From Phaeoceros laevis (lineage: Eukaryota; Anthocerotophyta; Anthocerotopsida; Notothyladales), in the NCBI GenBank assembly GCA_049999765.1, contig JBNGIQ010008907.1, forward strand, positions 109,889 through 161,321: DNA of 51,433 nucleotides, written 5' to 3'. A program made the translations under genes and the position numbers. Of the stretch, positions 34,301 to 44,829 are shown in pieces. Under the pieces are notes generated by a model. That model had not been told where the DNA came from. It ran no database searches and saw nothing but the letters and a program-made list of their open reading frames with translations. Position 1 is the stretch's first letter. Every line of letters begins with the position of its first letter.

Positions 34301-34614
34301 TACCCTGAAATGACTGCTGTCCAAGAAAAGGCACTTCGATAAGGCAATTGATGGAACACTTCGAGCCCATCCAAAATACTGCCGCATTTGATAAGAGTGT
34401 TGGCTACAGCTTCCATCAAGAAGTTGTTCGAGCTGAGCCCATGACGTAGTATGTGTGTCTGCACTCGCTTGGCCTCAACCAAAGCTTTCTGTTTGACGCA
34501 AGCCTGCAAAAGATTGCTGTAGCTTTGCACTGAAGGCACTAGGCTCTCCTGGTCCATCAGGAACAAAATCTCCATGGCCCTGTTCAGGTGCCCCTCGTCA
34601 CACAGTCTCTCCAT
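31363..34614 (-). CDS. PLS-class pentatricopeptide repeat protein with E/E+ end, 1083 aa
   Basis: One uninterrupted frame carries about 28 PPR motifs in P-L-S order, recognisable by repeated MYA(N/T)CGSI.DAQ.VF, DVVSWN and GV.PN..TFVSLLKAC. After the last repeats (around residue 960) an E motif is followed by GQSWIDYEEKVHTFMVGD, an E+ signature, and the protein ends about 20 residues later without a DYW deaminase domain. PLS-E proteins bind organelle RNA one base per repeat and usually act in RNA editing with a separate DYW partner. The ATG-led frame starts directly with repeats and has no evident transit peptide. An upstream exon (34964-35245) could supply one through an acceptor at GTGGCAG just before GGTGGCAGC. 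The gene is otherwise intronless. Confidence 0.93.
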   Translation of the reverse strand: MERLCDEGHLNRAMEILFLMDQESLVPSVQSYSNLLQACVKQKALVEAKRVQTHILRHGLSSNNFLMEAVANTLIKCGSILDGLEVFHQLPYRSAFSWTAVISGYSNSGLGHEALRMYKAMRQDGVQPNKYTFVSLLKACSILEDLQEGKMIHVEVLQSGYESDVFIGSSLVHMYATCGSIADAQDVFDRLSHRDVVSWNTMIEAYAEKEQSEEALQLYILMLEEGVKPDNRTFVGLFKSCRNKASMYCSEVVKQADDLGLLQQVRTLHAEVVRRGYERDPFAGSSLVNLYASIGNMIDAQHVFDRFSQGNVVLWTAIIAAYADQEQWHMALQLYDQMQEQGVKPNERTFVSLLKACATLGAEEAETNVHGKQVKVAALGMGRELHSFISVGVNELSVFLGTALVHMYANSGSIIDAQGVFQNLSERNVVTWTALLAAYAQDHCAEALEVYSQMLENGVLPNEWTFVNLLQSCASLAAAEEYATFHGMEIKLNSLHQGKIFHAEVSRAGYGSNPVIGNSLLHMYVSCASMADAQSLFNCLPHRSVVSWTTLISGYVQQDEGDRALALYFKMQEAGVSPNQRTFVCVLKACGRLASVDNFQHNILEKLKKLRVDIVKQGYELDVFVGSTLVHLYANCGSMVEAQGLFDKLPQRDVVAWTAIIAGYAQEGNGKEALRLYSKMQEEGVLPNARTFVSLLKACTSLGDMEDSVDAAEKSSEPACLQNGRLVHAEIIANGYNKEGFVGSTLVDLYLACGSIAEAREVFESMPVRDVGSWNAMISGHGQQDQANEALRLFARMQEEGVRPNEATFLCILDVCSTSGALQVTRQIHQHIIDRGLTSSVTLVNTLVHAYGKCGSMVDAQEQFDSLSRKDVVSWNALIAGYARSGHCEMSLQYFDEMQQAGVEPDPVTFVALLSACSHKGLLDRGLKFFQLMRHDYCMTPTAEHYVCMIDLLGRAGLFTEVEDLLLDMPVQPTLTVWLSLLGACRKHGNVELGRHAFEQAVMLDPRHCAAYMLMSNTYARAEMLEESMKVEELRRSAGAWKKQPGQSWIDYEEKVHTFMVGDISDRQGPEVHAWLADLCAAI

Positions 34615-34963
34615 TTCGTAGCTGCCACCCTGCCACAGCGAGATTAATCTTTGCTACAGCAAGCAACAGATTTCAACCAGCTCGAAAAGCGGGATTCTCA
34701 TGACATCCTCAGAAAACCCAAAGCCACGATTTGCACACCTACAGAAGGTGTAAATTGCCGAGTATCCTGCCACCTCCGGCTCACATCAGCTGCCTTCGCT
34801 TCCTTCGTCCAAGTCCGGTGCTGCTCCAAAGCCAGAGCATTCGGACATGCCATATTTGTCCCGCCATCCACGTAACTCAATTGCAGGCCAGCCCGCTTCG
34901 CACCTGGCAGCACGTGAGGAGCATGTCAAGATGGTTGAGGAAACCATAGCAGCAATGTAACAC

Positions 34964-35245
34964 CTCAGCTGATGACGGCTTGACATAAGCAACAGCATGC
35001 CTGTTTGCACATCGAACGGACATTGCTCTGCACCTGGCATTCCCGATAGATTGCAAGGCCATCGCGTCACCCACCAGAGCGGCCCTATCCAAAATCCAGC
35101 TGGCAGTGGCATACAGCAGGAAGTTGCCGAAGAAAACATTCGGGGAGAACAGAAGGGGGAAACCGGAGCAGTGGTTGAAGGAACAACCGAGCATGCGGTA
35201 GTAGCTCGAGGAATAGAAACCAGTGTGAGAGTGCAGCCAGGGCAT
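34964..35245 (-). other. Possible 5' exon (transit peptide) of the PPR-E gene
   Basis: An ATG-led frame (MPWLHSHTGFYSS...) of 94 codons is rich in Ser, Phe and Ala and ends at a usable donor (GCTGAG|GTGTTA). A phase-0 join to an acceptor near 34630 continues into the PPR start. This is speculative; no conserved residues support it. Confidence 0.3.
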
Positions 35246-35967
35246 TGGAGCTCAGATCATCTGCTGCTGGCTGAGATTGCTTTGGTGGTAGAAGTCAACT
35301 CCAGCTCGTCACTTTCAGCTAAGGAAGAAAAGATGCCTGGTACCGAGGAAGAGAGGAATACACAACCTCTCTGAATATGAAATCGTGGAAAAACCGTCTC
35401 ATATATACGTTTCACCTTACAACTAGAGCCGTTTCTACTTACCAAAATTCCTTCATCGGACTTGCAAGGATCCCCCGGGTTTGACACTTCGAGTTGTCTA
35501 TTTGTAAGCTCGTCTAAAACGACAGCACAGTTTAGATATGGTCCGGGGACTCCCGTGACGACAAGCCACTAGGAGACGGGAAGAGCAGGAAGAAGAGGGA
35601 CGCGGGCGGGCTCAGGCAAGTTCCGAGTTCAAGGCGATGCGACGCGAAGGGGCAGCAGCGCCAGAGCTCGCGACCAACGGTTAGTCTAGTTGCAGCAATT
35701 CGCCAACAGAATCCTTGCCTTCCATCGGTTCCTCGGTACCTGGAGGTGGATGTCATGTCATTCCTTCATCCGCCTTGCAAGTGATACTTCGTGAGACTAT
35801 CTGTCGACATCCTAGTCTAATATTGTCCACACAGCAGTTTGCACGACGGTTGCAGGCCACGATACTGCCATCAAAGCATGGCATCGCTCAAGCTGTCCCG
35901 GAAATGACCTTCCCTAAACAAGCGGTCTGTGACAGTCTGTCCAACGTACCCAAATGCGGTTAACCCT
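35246..35967. other. Spacer between PPR-E and FDM/IDN2-like genes
   Basis: No gene is recognised. Short ORFs on both strands lack domains. It includes the 3' end of the FDM/IDN2-like gene. Confidence 0.4.
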
Positions 35968-38522
35968 TTACAAGAGTTTCTTCCTTTTGCCTCTGCCCCT
36001 GCCTGTTGTAGTTTCTGGGCCGTCTTCTGAAGTAGCATTGGCGTCAAGGGCAGCTTTCAGACTTTTGACTTCCTTCTCGAGTCCTTTCTTCTCCTTTTGC
36101 CATTCTTTGGTAGCTTGTTTTTCCTGATCGAGAAGTTTTCCCAGATATGTGATTGTTTCTGCCAAGCTTGCCTCTTGGTTTGCAGCATGATTCCATGGTG
36201 TCGGGACCGGATACCGACCACTTGCATTATACTGCTGGATTTCAAGTAGCGCAGTCGCTACAGAATTGTAAATTGTCTCCCCAAACTTTTCCTTCAACTT
36301 CTTCAGCTTCGGATCATCTTCATTGACGACCTCTACAAACTACACACAGATATTGTTATACTCAAGTTGATGATGCACAAAGTCCCAGCAAACAGCTTCA
36401 ACATGAGGTTGACTCACCTTATCCTTGTTTTCCTTAGTCGGGACCTTCTTGTAAGGAAACCAATCATGCTTCTTTATTTGGGCGCCCCAGAAAGATGCTA
36501 ACTTTGACTTTTGAAACTGCCAATCGCCACTCTTAAACCGTTCTCGACATGCTGCTGCCCAGCCCTCTTCGTTGATCTCACCCATTCTTCTATTCCCCAC
36601 AGCGGTCTCAGAGCCATGGTCGTCAAGAACCTAAACCAGGACAAATTGACATAGGTTCAACGTGGCGCAACCAACAAGGAAGCACTATTGCAAAATACTT
36701 TAGTCTATCCCACAATGTTGTACTAAAAAGTTTGGGGGATCATACCTGGACTGCTGCTTTTTTGCCAGCAGTGACTATATCATTTGCCGATCGGTGCATC
36801 ATGGCAATTTGATTTACCGTATCCAGGGCATCTTCCTTTTCTTCTTCCAGCTCCTTGAGTTGCTCCTCCAGTCGCTTAATAGTTTCACTAGACTGTTCAG
36901 CATTTGCTTCTTTCAGTTTTTCTGCTTCTATCTTTGCTTGTAACTGCTGTCTTTCCACCTCTTTCTTCTGTTGCTTCGCAAGACTCATCTTCTTCTCCTG
37001 AATTTCCTTAGCAAGGTCTTGGTTCTGATTCTGCACTTACATGAAAGGCAGAGCTTCAGCTTCATGAATCCTGTAATCAACATGAAGTCTGATCACTTGG
37101 AAGGACATCTCACCTCGTGCTTCTCATGCATGCTGATATTGCTGTTGTGTTGCTTATTTCGTAAATCCATCTCTTTGGAGATCTGATCTATTCTCCTTTC
37201 ATTCTGAGCCAACCATGGAGTGCCTGGTGTCAGCTACAGTCATGCCAAGTGGTGTCACCTTGTTCCAGCCAGGAAACAGAAACCATTTACCTCAAGTCTT
37301 TCAAGTTCCAGCCTTTTGCTTTCAGCTTCATTGTCGCTCTCTTTGATGTTCAGCTGTTTATGCCGTTCTTGCAGACTTTGCATCTCCAGTTCAAGCTCAA
37401 CAGCTCGTTGTTTCATTTCCAGTTGGTGCATCTCTTGCATTCGTTGGGATTCAGCTTTCACATCCTCAAGATCTACAAAAGAACTTGGTTACCGAGAACT
37501 GCTCACAACCCGTAACCGGTAACTGACAAGGCAGACGTTCAGGAGAGAAACCGCAAAATTTGAACAGCCAATCGCCTATGACGAGCACCTCGTCTGTATC
37601 TCTCTTCAACAATTTGCCTCTCCAGCTCTGCCCTCTTTCGTGCTTGCTCTGCTTCTTCCATCCTATTCCTTAGCCCAAAGTTTTCAGTGTCCGCATTTTC
37701 CAGCTTTTCGCTCTGTTTGTCGATGGTCTCCTGCAGTTGTTTTCGCAGGTGCTCATGTGTACGCATTTTGTCATCCTCCAGCTGTATCATCGTCTTGAGG
37801 TTAAATTTGTCACGCAAGAACTCACCAACCTTCCCTCGTTCGTTGTAATCCTCCGCGGTGGCCATCCAACCATAGAGCCCTGTCCCGAGGCAGCGCCCTT
37901 CCTTGTTCTTCAACCAGTTGTTCTTCCCATGATGGTCGCTTAAGAAACTCCTCTCGAAGGCTCTACAGTCGTCATAACCTTGCATGTCTCGCCTGAAAGT
38001 GATTGCAGCAATACCTAGCGCGCCTCGGTAGTCCCAAAACGACCTGATCTGGTCGGGACTGTACTCCCGAAACCGATCTTTCAGTTCTCCCGATCCTGGA
38101 CAGGTTCTCTTTCCACCTGCCTCAACAACTTCGATGTTGTACAGCAGAGCAACCCACGGATGAACAATCATGTTCTCAGTTTGGTTCCTCTGAGGTGGAG
38201 CTTGTTCCAGCCTCACAATCCGAGGAGCTGCGGGTTGAGCAAACTCTTTGAGCTCGTTTTCAAGGTAGGCTTGAAGTGCTCGATGCTGCCCTCCCATGAC
38301 GAAGTTGCCCCGTTTGCTCTTCCCTTGGCCCTTTGCGTGAGCATGAAGCTCATGGTACTTGAAAGCCTGCTTCTTCTTGCTCACGCAAAACGGGCACCTG
38401 AATGTCCCATCCCCGATGGGAACTTTGAGCTTCCCACTTTTCAACTCTGCTGCAGCCTCAGCTTCATGCTCTTTTATATCCTCCTCATCTGACCCAGACT
38501 CCTCCGACATGTATTCCGCCAT
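35968..38522 (-). CDS. FDM/IDN2-type XS-XH domain protein (RNA-directed DNA methylation), 6 exons, 691 aa
   Basis: Exons (minus): 38522-37589, 37472-37291, 37203-37114, 37030-36746, 36630-36418, 36339-35968, all phase-consistent. Order of parts: acidic N-terminus; zf-XS with CPFC (43-46) and KYHELHAHA; XS domain (about 115-230; HPWVALLYNIE, FWDYRGALGIAAITF, DYNERGKVGEFLRDK); a long coiled coil (about 240-497); then the XH domain beginning near RRMGEINEEGW and running through DWFPYK and ALLEIQQYNASGRYPVPTPW. In angiosperms this layout belongs to IDN2 and FDM1-5, which bind double-stranded RNA and act with DRM2 in RNA-directed DNA methylation in the nucleus; SGS3 lacks XH. An unusual extra is a C-terminal coiled coil ending in basic GRGRGKRKK, possibly a nuclear localisation signal. 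Confidence 0.92.
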
Positions 38523-39986
38523 ACCCTATTCCTGCAGACCGTAAGCCCACCAAATTAGGTGGCGTCCACGCTCTGGAAACGAAGTCTTGCAGTCTCGAGC
38601 AATAACAGCAAGCGAGTTCCAAGAAACACAAGTCCTCTTACAATTGCAGTCCTCTTACAATTGCGTCCTTTACGCCCTGGCACACAGCCCTAAGAACTCT
38701 GAAAAACCAGAAGCGCCCTGCCTACGACACAGAACCACAGCATGCAACTGCATTGGCTAGACAGAACCAAACCACCCCCAGGTTAGAGCAACTCCCAACG
38801 TCGCTGCAGCACCAGCAGAGGGCATCCCCTTGCGCAACGGGCAATGCGCGTGAAGTCAGCAACTAGAGCTGCCGTTGTTACTGACAAAGGACAATGTCAT
38901 CACCGTCTGGACTCATGCTGCTCAAAACCCGGGAGCGGAGGCAGGTAGAGGCGCAACTGGCAAGAGAAAGACTGCCGGAACAGAGTGAAGCTCTCAAAAT
39001 TGTGTGTTGCTCACCTCAAATGTTGGCGGCTCTATCTCGGCAGCAGCTGGTCAGCGCAGGTTAGAATTGAGGAAGCCCAATGCGAGGGAAAGCAGCGACC
39101 AATTGCGGCTCCTCGCCCACAGGCACGCAGGGAGAGACGAAGATAAAAAGCCGCTGGCCTTCCCTTGAGTGAAGTTCCAGTGCCTCGATGCTGTTCAGGT
39201 CCGCCGCCGATCTTGGAGCACTAGCTGTCGGATTACGTCGTCCGACTGTTTGCGGCCTTGAAGGTACAAAATACTGTACGTACCCCCACAATTTGAATCG
39301 CAACAACGTGGAAACTGAAACCACTTCGAGTGTCCTTGCGTCTCCTTACCTGTCTAAGGATGTTCGGTAGAGTCAGGAAGGACTGTAGCTCTACTTCTAG
39401 TTCTTGTGAGAGAAAGCAGCTGATGTGTCAACATGTGTGGGTGTAGCACCAATGACCTTTCAAGCATGTCACGGTGGGACTCCGTGGGAGGCGCAGAACT
39501 GGGAGCTAAACCTGAAGTTGAGCGGAGGTGAATGTGCACCACACAGAGATCAGTGCGTTAAGAGGTAGGTAGGTTTATTTATAGTGTTTTTATAGTGTTT
39601 ATAGGAGGGACACACGGTGAGTAGTAGTAAGCTTTGGAGGAGCTCTGGTTCAGCAACGATCCTATGTGTTGGGCACAATTTTCTTGGTGTCCTCAAGAGT
39701 AGCGTTGCCATAGGACATCTTCCCTTTGGTAGCCGGGTTTATGCTTTAGCAGTCTGTGGGTATAGATCAAATGCTGTACTTCCCAAATGTATTACTAGGC
39801 ATGGGAGGGTGGCTATGTCTTCACCAACGTTGCTCGGACTGCAGATGTGCGGCTTCGTAGGTATGCCATATGGTTATATGAGCAGCCAAATGAGCTTTAA
39901 GACTGGACGTTCCCAGTCAGCAGTGCAGCCAAATGATAGTATTCTCCAAGGAGTTCAAGAAGGTTGTGCAGTGCAGAGGATGGCAG
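38523..39986. other. Upstream region of the FDM/IDN2-like gene and spacer
   Basis: The left part is its 5' UTR/promoter. No conserved ORF is found in 38.5-40 kb. A near-repeat TTTATAGTGTTT occurs twice near 39576-39600. Confidence 0.4.
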
Positions 39987-40236
39987 AATGTGGCAAGGTG
40001 GCAGTGTAGGAACTTGAGAGAAAACTGTGATAAAGAATGGAAACTTGAGAGAATGTGGCAAGGTGGCAGTGTAGGAACTTGAGAGAAAACTGTGATAAAG
40101 AATGGAAACTTGAGAGAATGTGGCAAGGTGGCAGTGTAGGAACTTGAGAGAAAACTGTGATAAAGAATGGAAACTTGAGAGAATGTGGCAAGGTGGCAGT
40201 GTAGGAACTTGAGAGAAAACTGTGATAAAGAATGGA
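39987..40236. repeat. 65-bp minisatellite, ~3.9 copies
   Basis: Units start at 39987, 40052, 40117 and 40182, each beginning AATGTGGCAAGGTGGCAGTG and containing GAGAAAACTGTGATAAAGAA. Copies are essentially identical; the last is cut short. Confidence 0.97.
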
Positions 40237-40245
40237 ATTGCTCGG

Positions 40246-40350
40246 TATATCCCTCCAGATAGCTATCTAGCTCCCGACTTGCAGGAATGGTGCATTACAT
40301 ATCCCGCTAGATAGCTATCTAGCTCCCACACTTGCAGGAATGGCTGCATT
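40246..40350. repeat. ~52-bp tandem duplication
   Basis: Both copies contain AGATAGCTATCTAGCTCCC and CTTGCAGGAATGG. The core AGATAGCTATCT is itself palindromic. Confidence 0.88.
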
Positions 40351-40599
40351 GCGTTACAGGCGGTCAGTGAATGCTACTAATAAGGTACAGTGGGAGGGTA
40401 CTAGCACAGTACTAGGATTGATTGATGTGCTAGGAGTTGTAACCAACCACCGCCAGTAGTGCCTTGCGGTATGAGTGTTTGTTTGCACAATGATGATGAT
40501 ATGGATTGACATCCGGGCCAACCGGATTGACAATAAGAATGTTGCAACTAGTAATCGCCGCAGGCGTCCAACAGCCAGCAGTGCCATAGGGGGTAACTT

Positions 40600-41960
40600 T
40601 TAGACTCCTGCGGCCTTCGCGTTGGTCACGTATTTGTGCAACGTACACTCCAACCATGCCTTGAAGTCCGTTTTGCTGACCTCTCCTGGAACTTCCTCGT
40701 CCTCTTCCGGGAAGACGATATTAATTTCTTCCAGCGCTTGTTGATCCGCGACCAATGTAGGAAGCTCGGTCTTATTAATCAGGAAGAAAGGCTTGAGCTC
40801 CTCCTTCTGTAGCCTGCCATCTTGATTCACGTCCAGAGCTTTGTAAAATCCTTCAGTGATTTCATCCACTTTTTCCTGATCTGCCATTACCTGCTCAAAA
40901 ACATCCAGGACCTCAGCTCTCTTGGTCAAATGGTGAACTTCAGCAGAAAGCAGGAAGGCGTCTAGGGCACCTGGACCGACAGGCATGACAGACGGCTCAC
41001 CTCTTCGAGCACCTCTGTTTTGGTCCATTTATTTGGGTCCAGGCCATGATGGACCGATAGCACAGGGTTCTTTTCCAGCGTGTCGGCCAGGTCGAGCAAC
41101 ATGTCCAGAAGCAAGGCCACAAACTGCCCCGGCCCGAGGTTTTGGCTTCCTTCCTCCCCGTGCTTCTTGAACAGTTCATCTAGGAGTGCCTCAGTATGAG
41201 ACTTCTCTGCAGAGAGGTACCGCACACAGTAAGAACATCTGACACAATCTCCTATCACAAACACCTGTTTCTACATGGTCCTGAATCTCACCAGAAGATT
41301 TAGGGACTCCAAACTCGATTTCGATCTGGAGCAAGGCTGGCTCCAGTTCGGCCCTAGTAATCAGTTCATCCTCATCAACATCCAGCTTATAGAACAACTT
41401 TTCAGCCAGTTTTGCAAAGTCCTCGTCATTTTCGATCAGCTCTCGGATGACAGATCCATCCAACCGGGACGCTACAACTGGTTTTGCTGTTGCAAAATAC
41501 GACAACATTGCACACAACCACATGTTACGATTTTCACAGCCCTCCTTAGGTCACAGAAAAGAAATCCATGCCACCAATCCTTCCCTCCACATCTCACACG
41601 GCATCGGTGCCACAAAATGCGCACCAACAACGGCCAGGACTTGCTGTTACCTTCGAGATCCTCGCCTAGCACCTGCAGAGATGCTTCAACAACCATGACA
41701 AAGGTATCCTTGTCCAACTCAGCCCACGTTTCAGCCTCGAACGCCTTGTCCAACCTTTCGACAGGGAACTGAGTCTCCACTCCTGGCAGCAGCAGCGACA
41801 AGGCTTCCTCCCGGAACACCTCTCTCGTCTTCTCTCCGCTGACCCAGCCCTTGCCCTCCTCCAACTCCTCCCACCTCTTCACCAACCGAGCCTCCAGCGC
41901 CTCAATATCAAGGCCTCGGATCTGGAATGCGTTGAACACAATGTACCCGCGGTACTCCAT
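40600..41960 (-). CDS. EF-hand calcium-binding protein, 4 exons, 343 aa
   Basis: Exons (minus): 41960-41651, 41486-41292, 41206-41001, 40920-40600, in phase. The clearest EF-hand loop is DVNQDGRLQKEEL near residues 265-280. A second, DVDEDELITRAEL in exon 2, has weaker loop geometry. The first exon (MEYRGYIVFNAF...) is mostly helical with an EF-hand-like helix but no full loop. It resembles plant EF-hand family proteins of about 330-350 residues with no kinase domain, so a calcium sensor or regulatory subunit is likely. An acceptor-like TTGCAG lies just before the start, so an upstream coding exon is possible. Exon 4's acceptor (ACCAAG) is the least certain splice. Confidence 0.8.
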
Positions 41961-42482
41961 CGCTTGGACCTGCAATGCACCTGATCTGCGGTGGAGACGA
42001 GTGATGTCTGTGGTGCACGCTGCAGGCTGTGCCGATACCGACCTCCTCGTGAGTGCTGGAGACTGGATCCACCGGGTCCCAAGCGCTTCCCGTACGAGAG
42101 AAGCGCAGGAAACGAGGCAGAAGATCAGGCAGAGGACAAGCCATAGGGAGCAAGAGACGGCTGGCTGTCGAGCGGAAACCGCAAATCCTGTCTGGAATAT
42201 TCATCACCAAAGCTATTCTCGGAAGCTACTAACAGTTGCTACTTGTGAACATGGCCCCATAGGCCAGCACCCTGTTGTTTCACCCTCACCGCCTCTCGCT
42301 TCGTCATCCGTATACAAATCGGTCAATAGGTATCCTCGGTCAAGCGAAGCCTGAAACAGTGTGAATCTCACCCTGTTGAACATGCCGCCAGTACCGTACA
42401 ACTGACAACAGAGAGCGCTCCGAAGTCCACAGCTTCCCTCTTGGGGGCACAATCGTGAAAAATCGTGAAACCAGTAGGCTAA
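41961..42482. other. Upstream region of the EF-hand gene
   Basis: Probable promoter/5' UTR, possibly an extra 5' exon. Overlapping ORFs on both strands have no domain. Confidence 0.4.
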
Positions 42483-42772
42483 AGGGGCCCCTTTCCATGT
42501 CACGGAGGGGAAAAGGCGCCTTCTCCCATTCTAAAACGCCCAACTATCGGGCCAACGGGCTCAGCGCGTCCGGCGGATTGGCGGCCGCATGGCTTTACTC
42601 ACGGCACGCGCGTAGGCGGGCCGGCATGTGCCCGCTCGCACCCAAAACCTGTAAGAGCTTTACGAAAGGGGGGCGGGGATGTTTACGAAAAGGGGATCTT
42701 CGATCCGGGGGTTTCGCTTCGACCCATTTTTAGCAAAAAAGTTTACGAAGGCCCCACATGGAAAGGGGCCCT
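42483..42772. mobile_element. MITE-like element, 290 bp, with GGGGCCC-type terminal inverted repeats
   Basis: Left end AGGGGCCCCTTTCCATGT, right end ACATGGAAAGGGGCCCT, i.e. inverted repeats of about 17 bp with one length difference. The interior is GC-rich, non-coding and carries TTTACGAAAAGGGG-like words. TAA lies near both ends, compatible with but not proof of a TAA target-site duplication as in PIF/Harbinger MITEs. Confidence 0.65.
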
Positions 42773-43603
42773 AAGGTACTAAGGTACTAAGTTGCTTGGC
42801 ATAGACAGAGTTTATTGTGCAAACTCATTCAAAGATCTGGGACTTAATAATTGTGAACTTGCATGCTAAAGGGTAAATCTTGCATTAAAGGTGTTTTTTT
42901 TATTTCTAAAAGACGTACTTAAAAAGTATAGTAAATACAAGCTAATAATGTCGTGCTACTCCATGTCCTCCCACATGCCATCGTGCTACGTACGTCCAAA
43001 CTCCATGCATAGGCATGCCTGCAAGTGCCCTCTTCAAGATAGCAACACTCGTGCTAACAATCAAAGCAAAAAAAGTATGTACTACTCAGAAGGTCCCGTG
43101 GCCGTGCTAGCAATCTGATGCCAAGGCCGCAAAGCAATTGCGTGTGAGTCAGCTCATTTCCTCCTGTGATCCACACACTCAAACTCAAGCAGACAATCTA
43201 GATGCAAGCGCAGCTCAAGGTGGCTGGCGTAGCTTAGAAAATCATGAGAGTTCAAACATGCAGAGGTGCTGCTATACCAGCGCCTGAAAACCAACACCAA
43301 GAAAGAAATTGCAAAACTAAGGTGCCTCCTTGCAGGACCGCCCTTAGTGTACATCCTGGAGAGTTGCTAGAGTGACGTATGGCTAGCATCTAGAAGTTGC
43401 GANNNNNNNNNNNNNNNNNNNNNNNNNNNNNNNNNNNNNNNNNNNNNNNNNNNNNNNNNNNNNNNNNNNNNNNNNNNNNNNNNNNNNNNNNNNNNNNNNN
43501 NNATGCTGCACCACATGGTGACTTGCGCATGCACAACTTCCCATGACATGAAGCATCACAAAGCTTTTTCCATGCAAGAACTTGGCTTCCAAATGTCACA
43601 ACA
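42773..43603. other. Spacer with assembly gap
   Basis: AT-rich sequence without a recognised gene, interrupted by 100 N at 43403-43502. GGTACTAA is tandemly repeated just right of the MITE. Confidence 0.45.
43403..43502. other. Assembly gap (100 N)
   Basis: Run of 100 N, true length unknown. Confidence 1.
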
Positions 43604-44425
43604 CTTGGTGATTGAATTTACTTTTAGGAGTAAAGAGAGAAAATGGGCCTGTTGCTAAGTAAAGTATGTTCTTTTTTGAGAGCTTTGACGAGTGGCACAT
43701 TCGAACAAGTCATGTGAGTAAATTGGGACGGAAGCGGTGAAAACATGTGACTGACTAAGCACTACCATTCCCTGCAACCTTTACCACTTGGCAGACTTTG
43801 CTACTCGAGAGAAGTTCCCCCTCCAAGCTTTTGGTCGGTCTTCATGTAGTCCTCATTTGCGAGCTTCTCCTCGTACATCATATCCACCTCCATGGGTTGT
43901 GGGCCTTGTTGAGCATCCTTCATGATGTACCTGACATCCACCTCCATGGGTTGTGGGCCTTGTTCAGCATCCGCCATGACGACGTCACGCACTTGATGTT
44001 TTAGAGGAGGTGGGGCAGTTCCGAACAACATTTCGGATGGCAATAATGTGCGTAAATTTGGCCGGACATTGTTAAATATGTGAGTCGAGCGTCTCTTGTA
44101 TCCTGTTGTTACCATTTTCCGTGACATTTACAAGAAGACTTTGCAAATTTTCTGCCGAAGAGAAGCTCCCAAGGTCAGCTGCTTTCAATTTTGAGCTAGT
44201 GTGATTTTGAGCTAGTGTGTTTTTGTTTGATGCCATGGACGGTGTAAGAAGTGGATGCCTAGGTGCATTATATATAAGCGTGCCCAGATTGGCACCTCCT
44301 TGGCCCTCGGATGAAAAGCTTGTGAGGCATTGGACAATTTGGTCCTCAACTCCTCGACCCTTGGTTCCCTCTTTACCAAAAAGAAAAGAAAAAAATCCTA
44401 TCTCACAGAAGGCAATGAGGACTCA
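43604..44425 (-). repeat. Dispersed ~0.8-kb element, copy 2 (inverted)
   Basis: The reverse complement matches copy 1 (28160-28940) end to end, including the TATA-like CTTATATATAATGC, the ORF with its internal repeat, and the TCAATCACCAA end. The pair is in opposite orientation, about 15 kb apart. Confidence 0.75.
43801..44127 (-). CDS. Conserved short ORF of the dispersed element, copy 2, 108 aa
   Basis: Counterpart of the copy-1 ORF: MSRKMVTTGY, NVRPNLRTLLPSEMLFGTAP and two tandem DA(E/Q)QGPQPMEVD blocks. It runs about ten codons longer than copy 1 because a stop is replaced (TDQKLGGG end). Most differences are single substitutions. No known family; function unknown. Confidence 0.4.
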   Translation of the reverse strand: MSRKMVTTGYKRRSTHIFNNVRPNLRTLLPSEMLFGTAPPPLKHQVRDVVMADAEQGPQPMEVDVRYIMKDAQQGPQPMEVDMMYEEKLANEDYMKTDQKLGGGTSLE

Positions 44426-44829
44426 CTCGCACACACACCTGAGCACTGGCTAGATCTTCAATATTCTTACGGTCGACCCTTACAACAGCAACGCCCATTT
44501 GCGAATCGATGCACACGGTACCCATCCCTTACCACTATGTCTTTCTGTTCAAGCCTTGACATGATTCCCGTGGAGCTGTGGTTGTCACTCCACATGCGTA
44601 GATTCTTCGTTACCTCTGGTCACCAGAGGTGTCCCACTCGGAGTGTTCAACAGACCAAACGCCAGAGCTAACTTCTCAGCATGCCCACAAGGCACATCTT
44701 CCTTTTGTCTTTCTCTTGGGTGTGAATGTGCTTTTAACTCTGTCCCCGTCAAACTGAGATTGTTGTCTTTCTCTTGGGGTGAATGTGTGTGAAGGATGCT
44801 GCATGTGTCTGACGACTTTCCGGCCAAGA

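Noticed and set aside
34997-35374. 125-codon plus ORF upstream of the PPR-E gene
   Set aside because: It has no domain and overlaps a better minus-strand candid 5' exon.
39987-40236. Direct repeats considered as a CRISPR array
   Set aside because: Units are contiguous with no unique spacers and this is a eukaryotic nuclear sequence, so it is a minisatellite.
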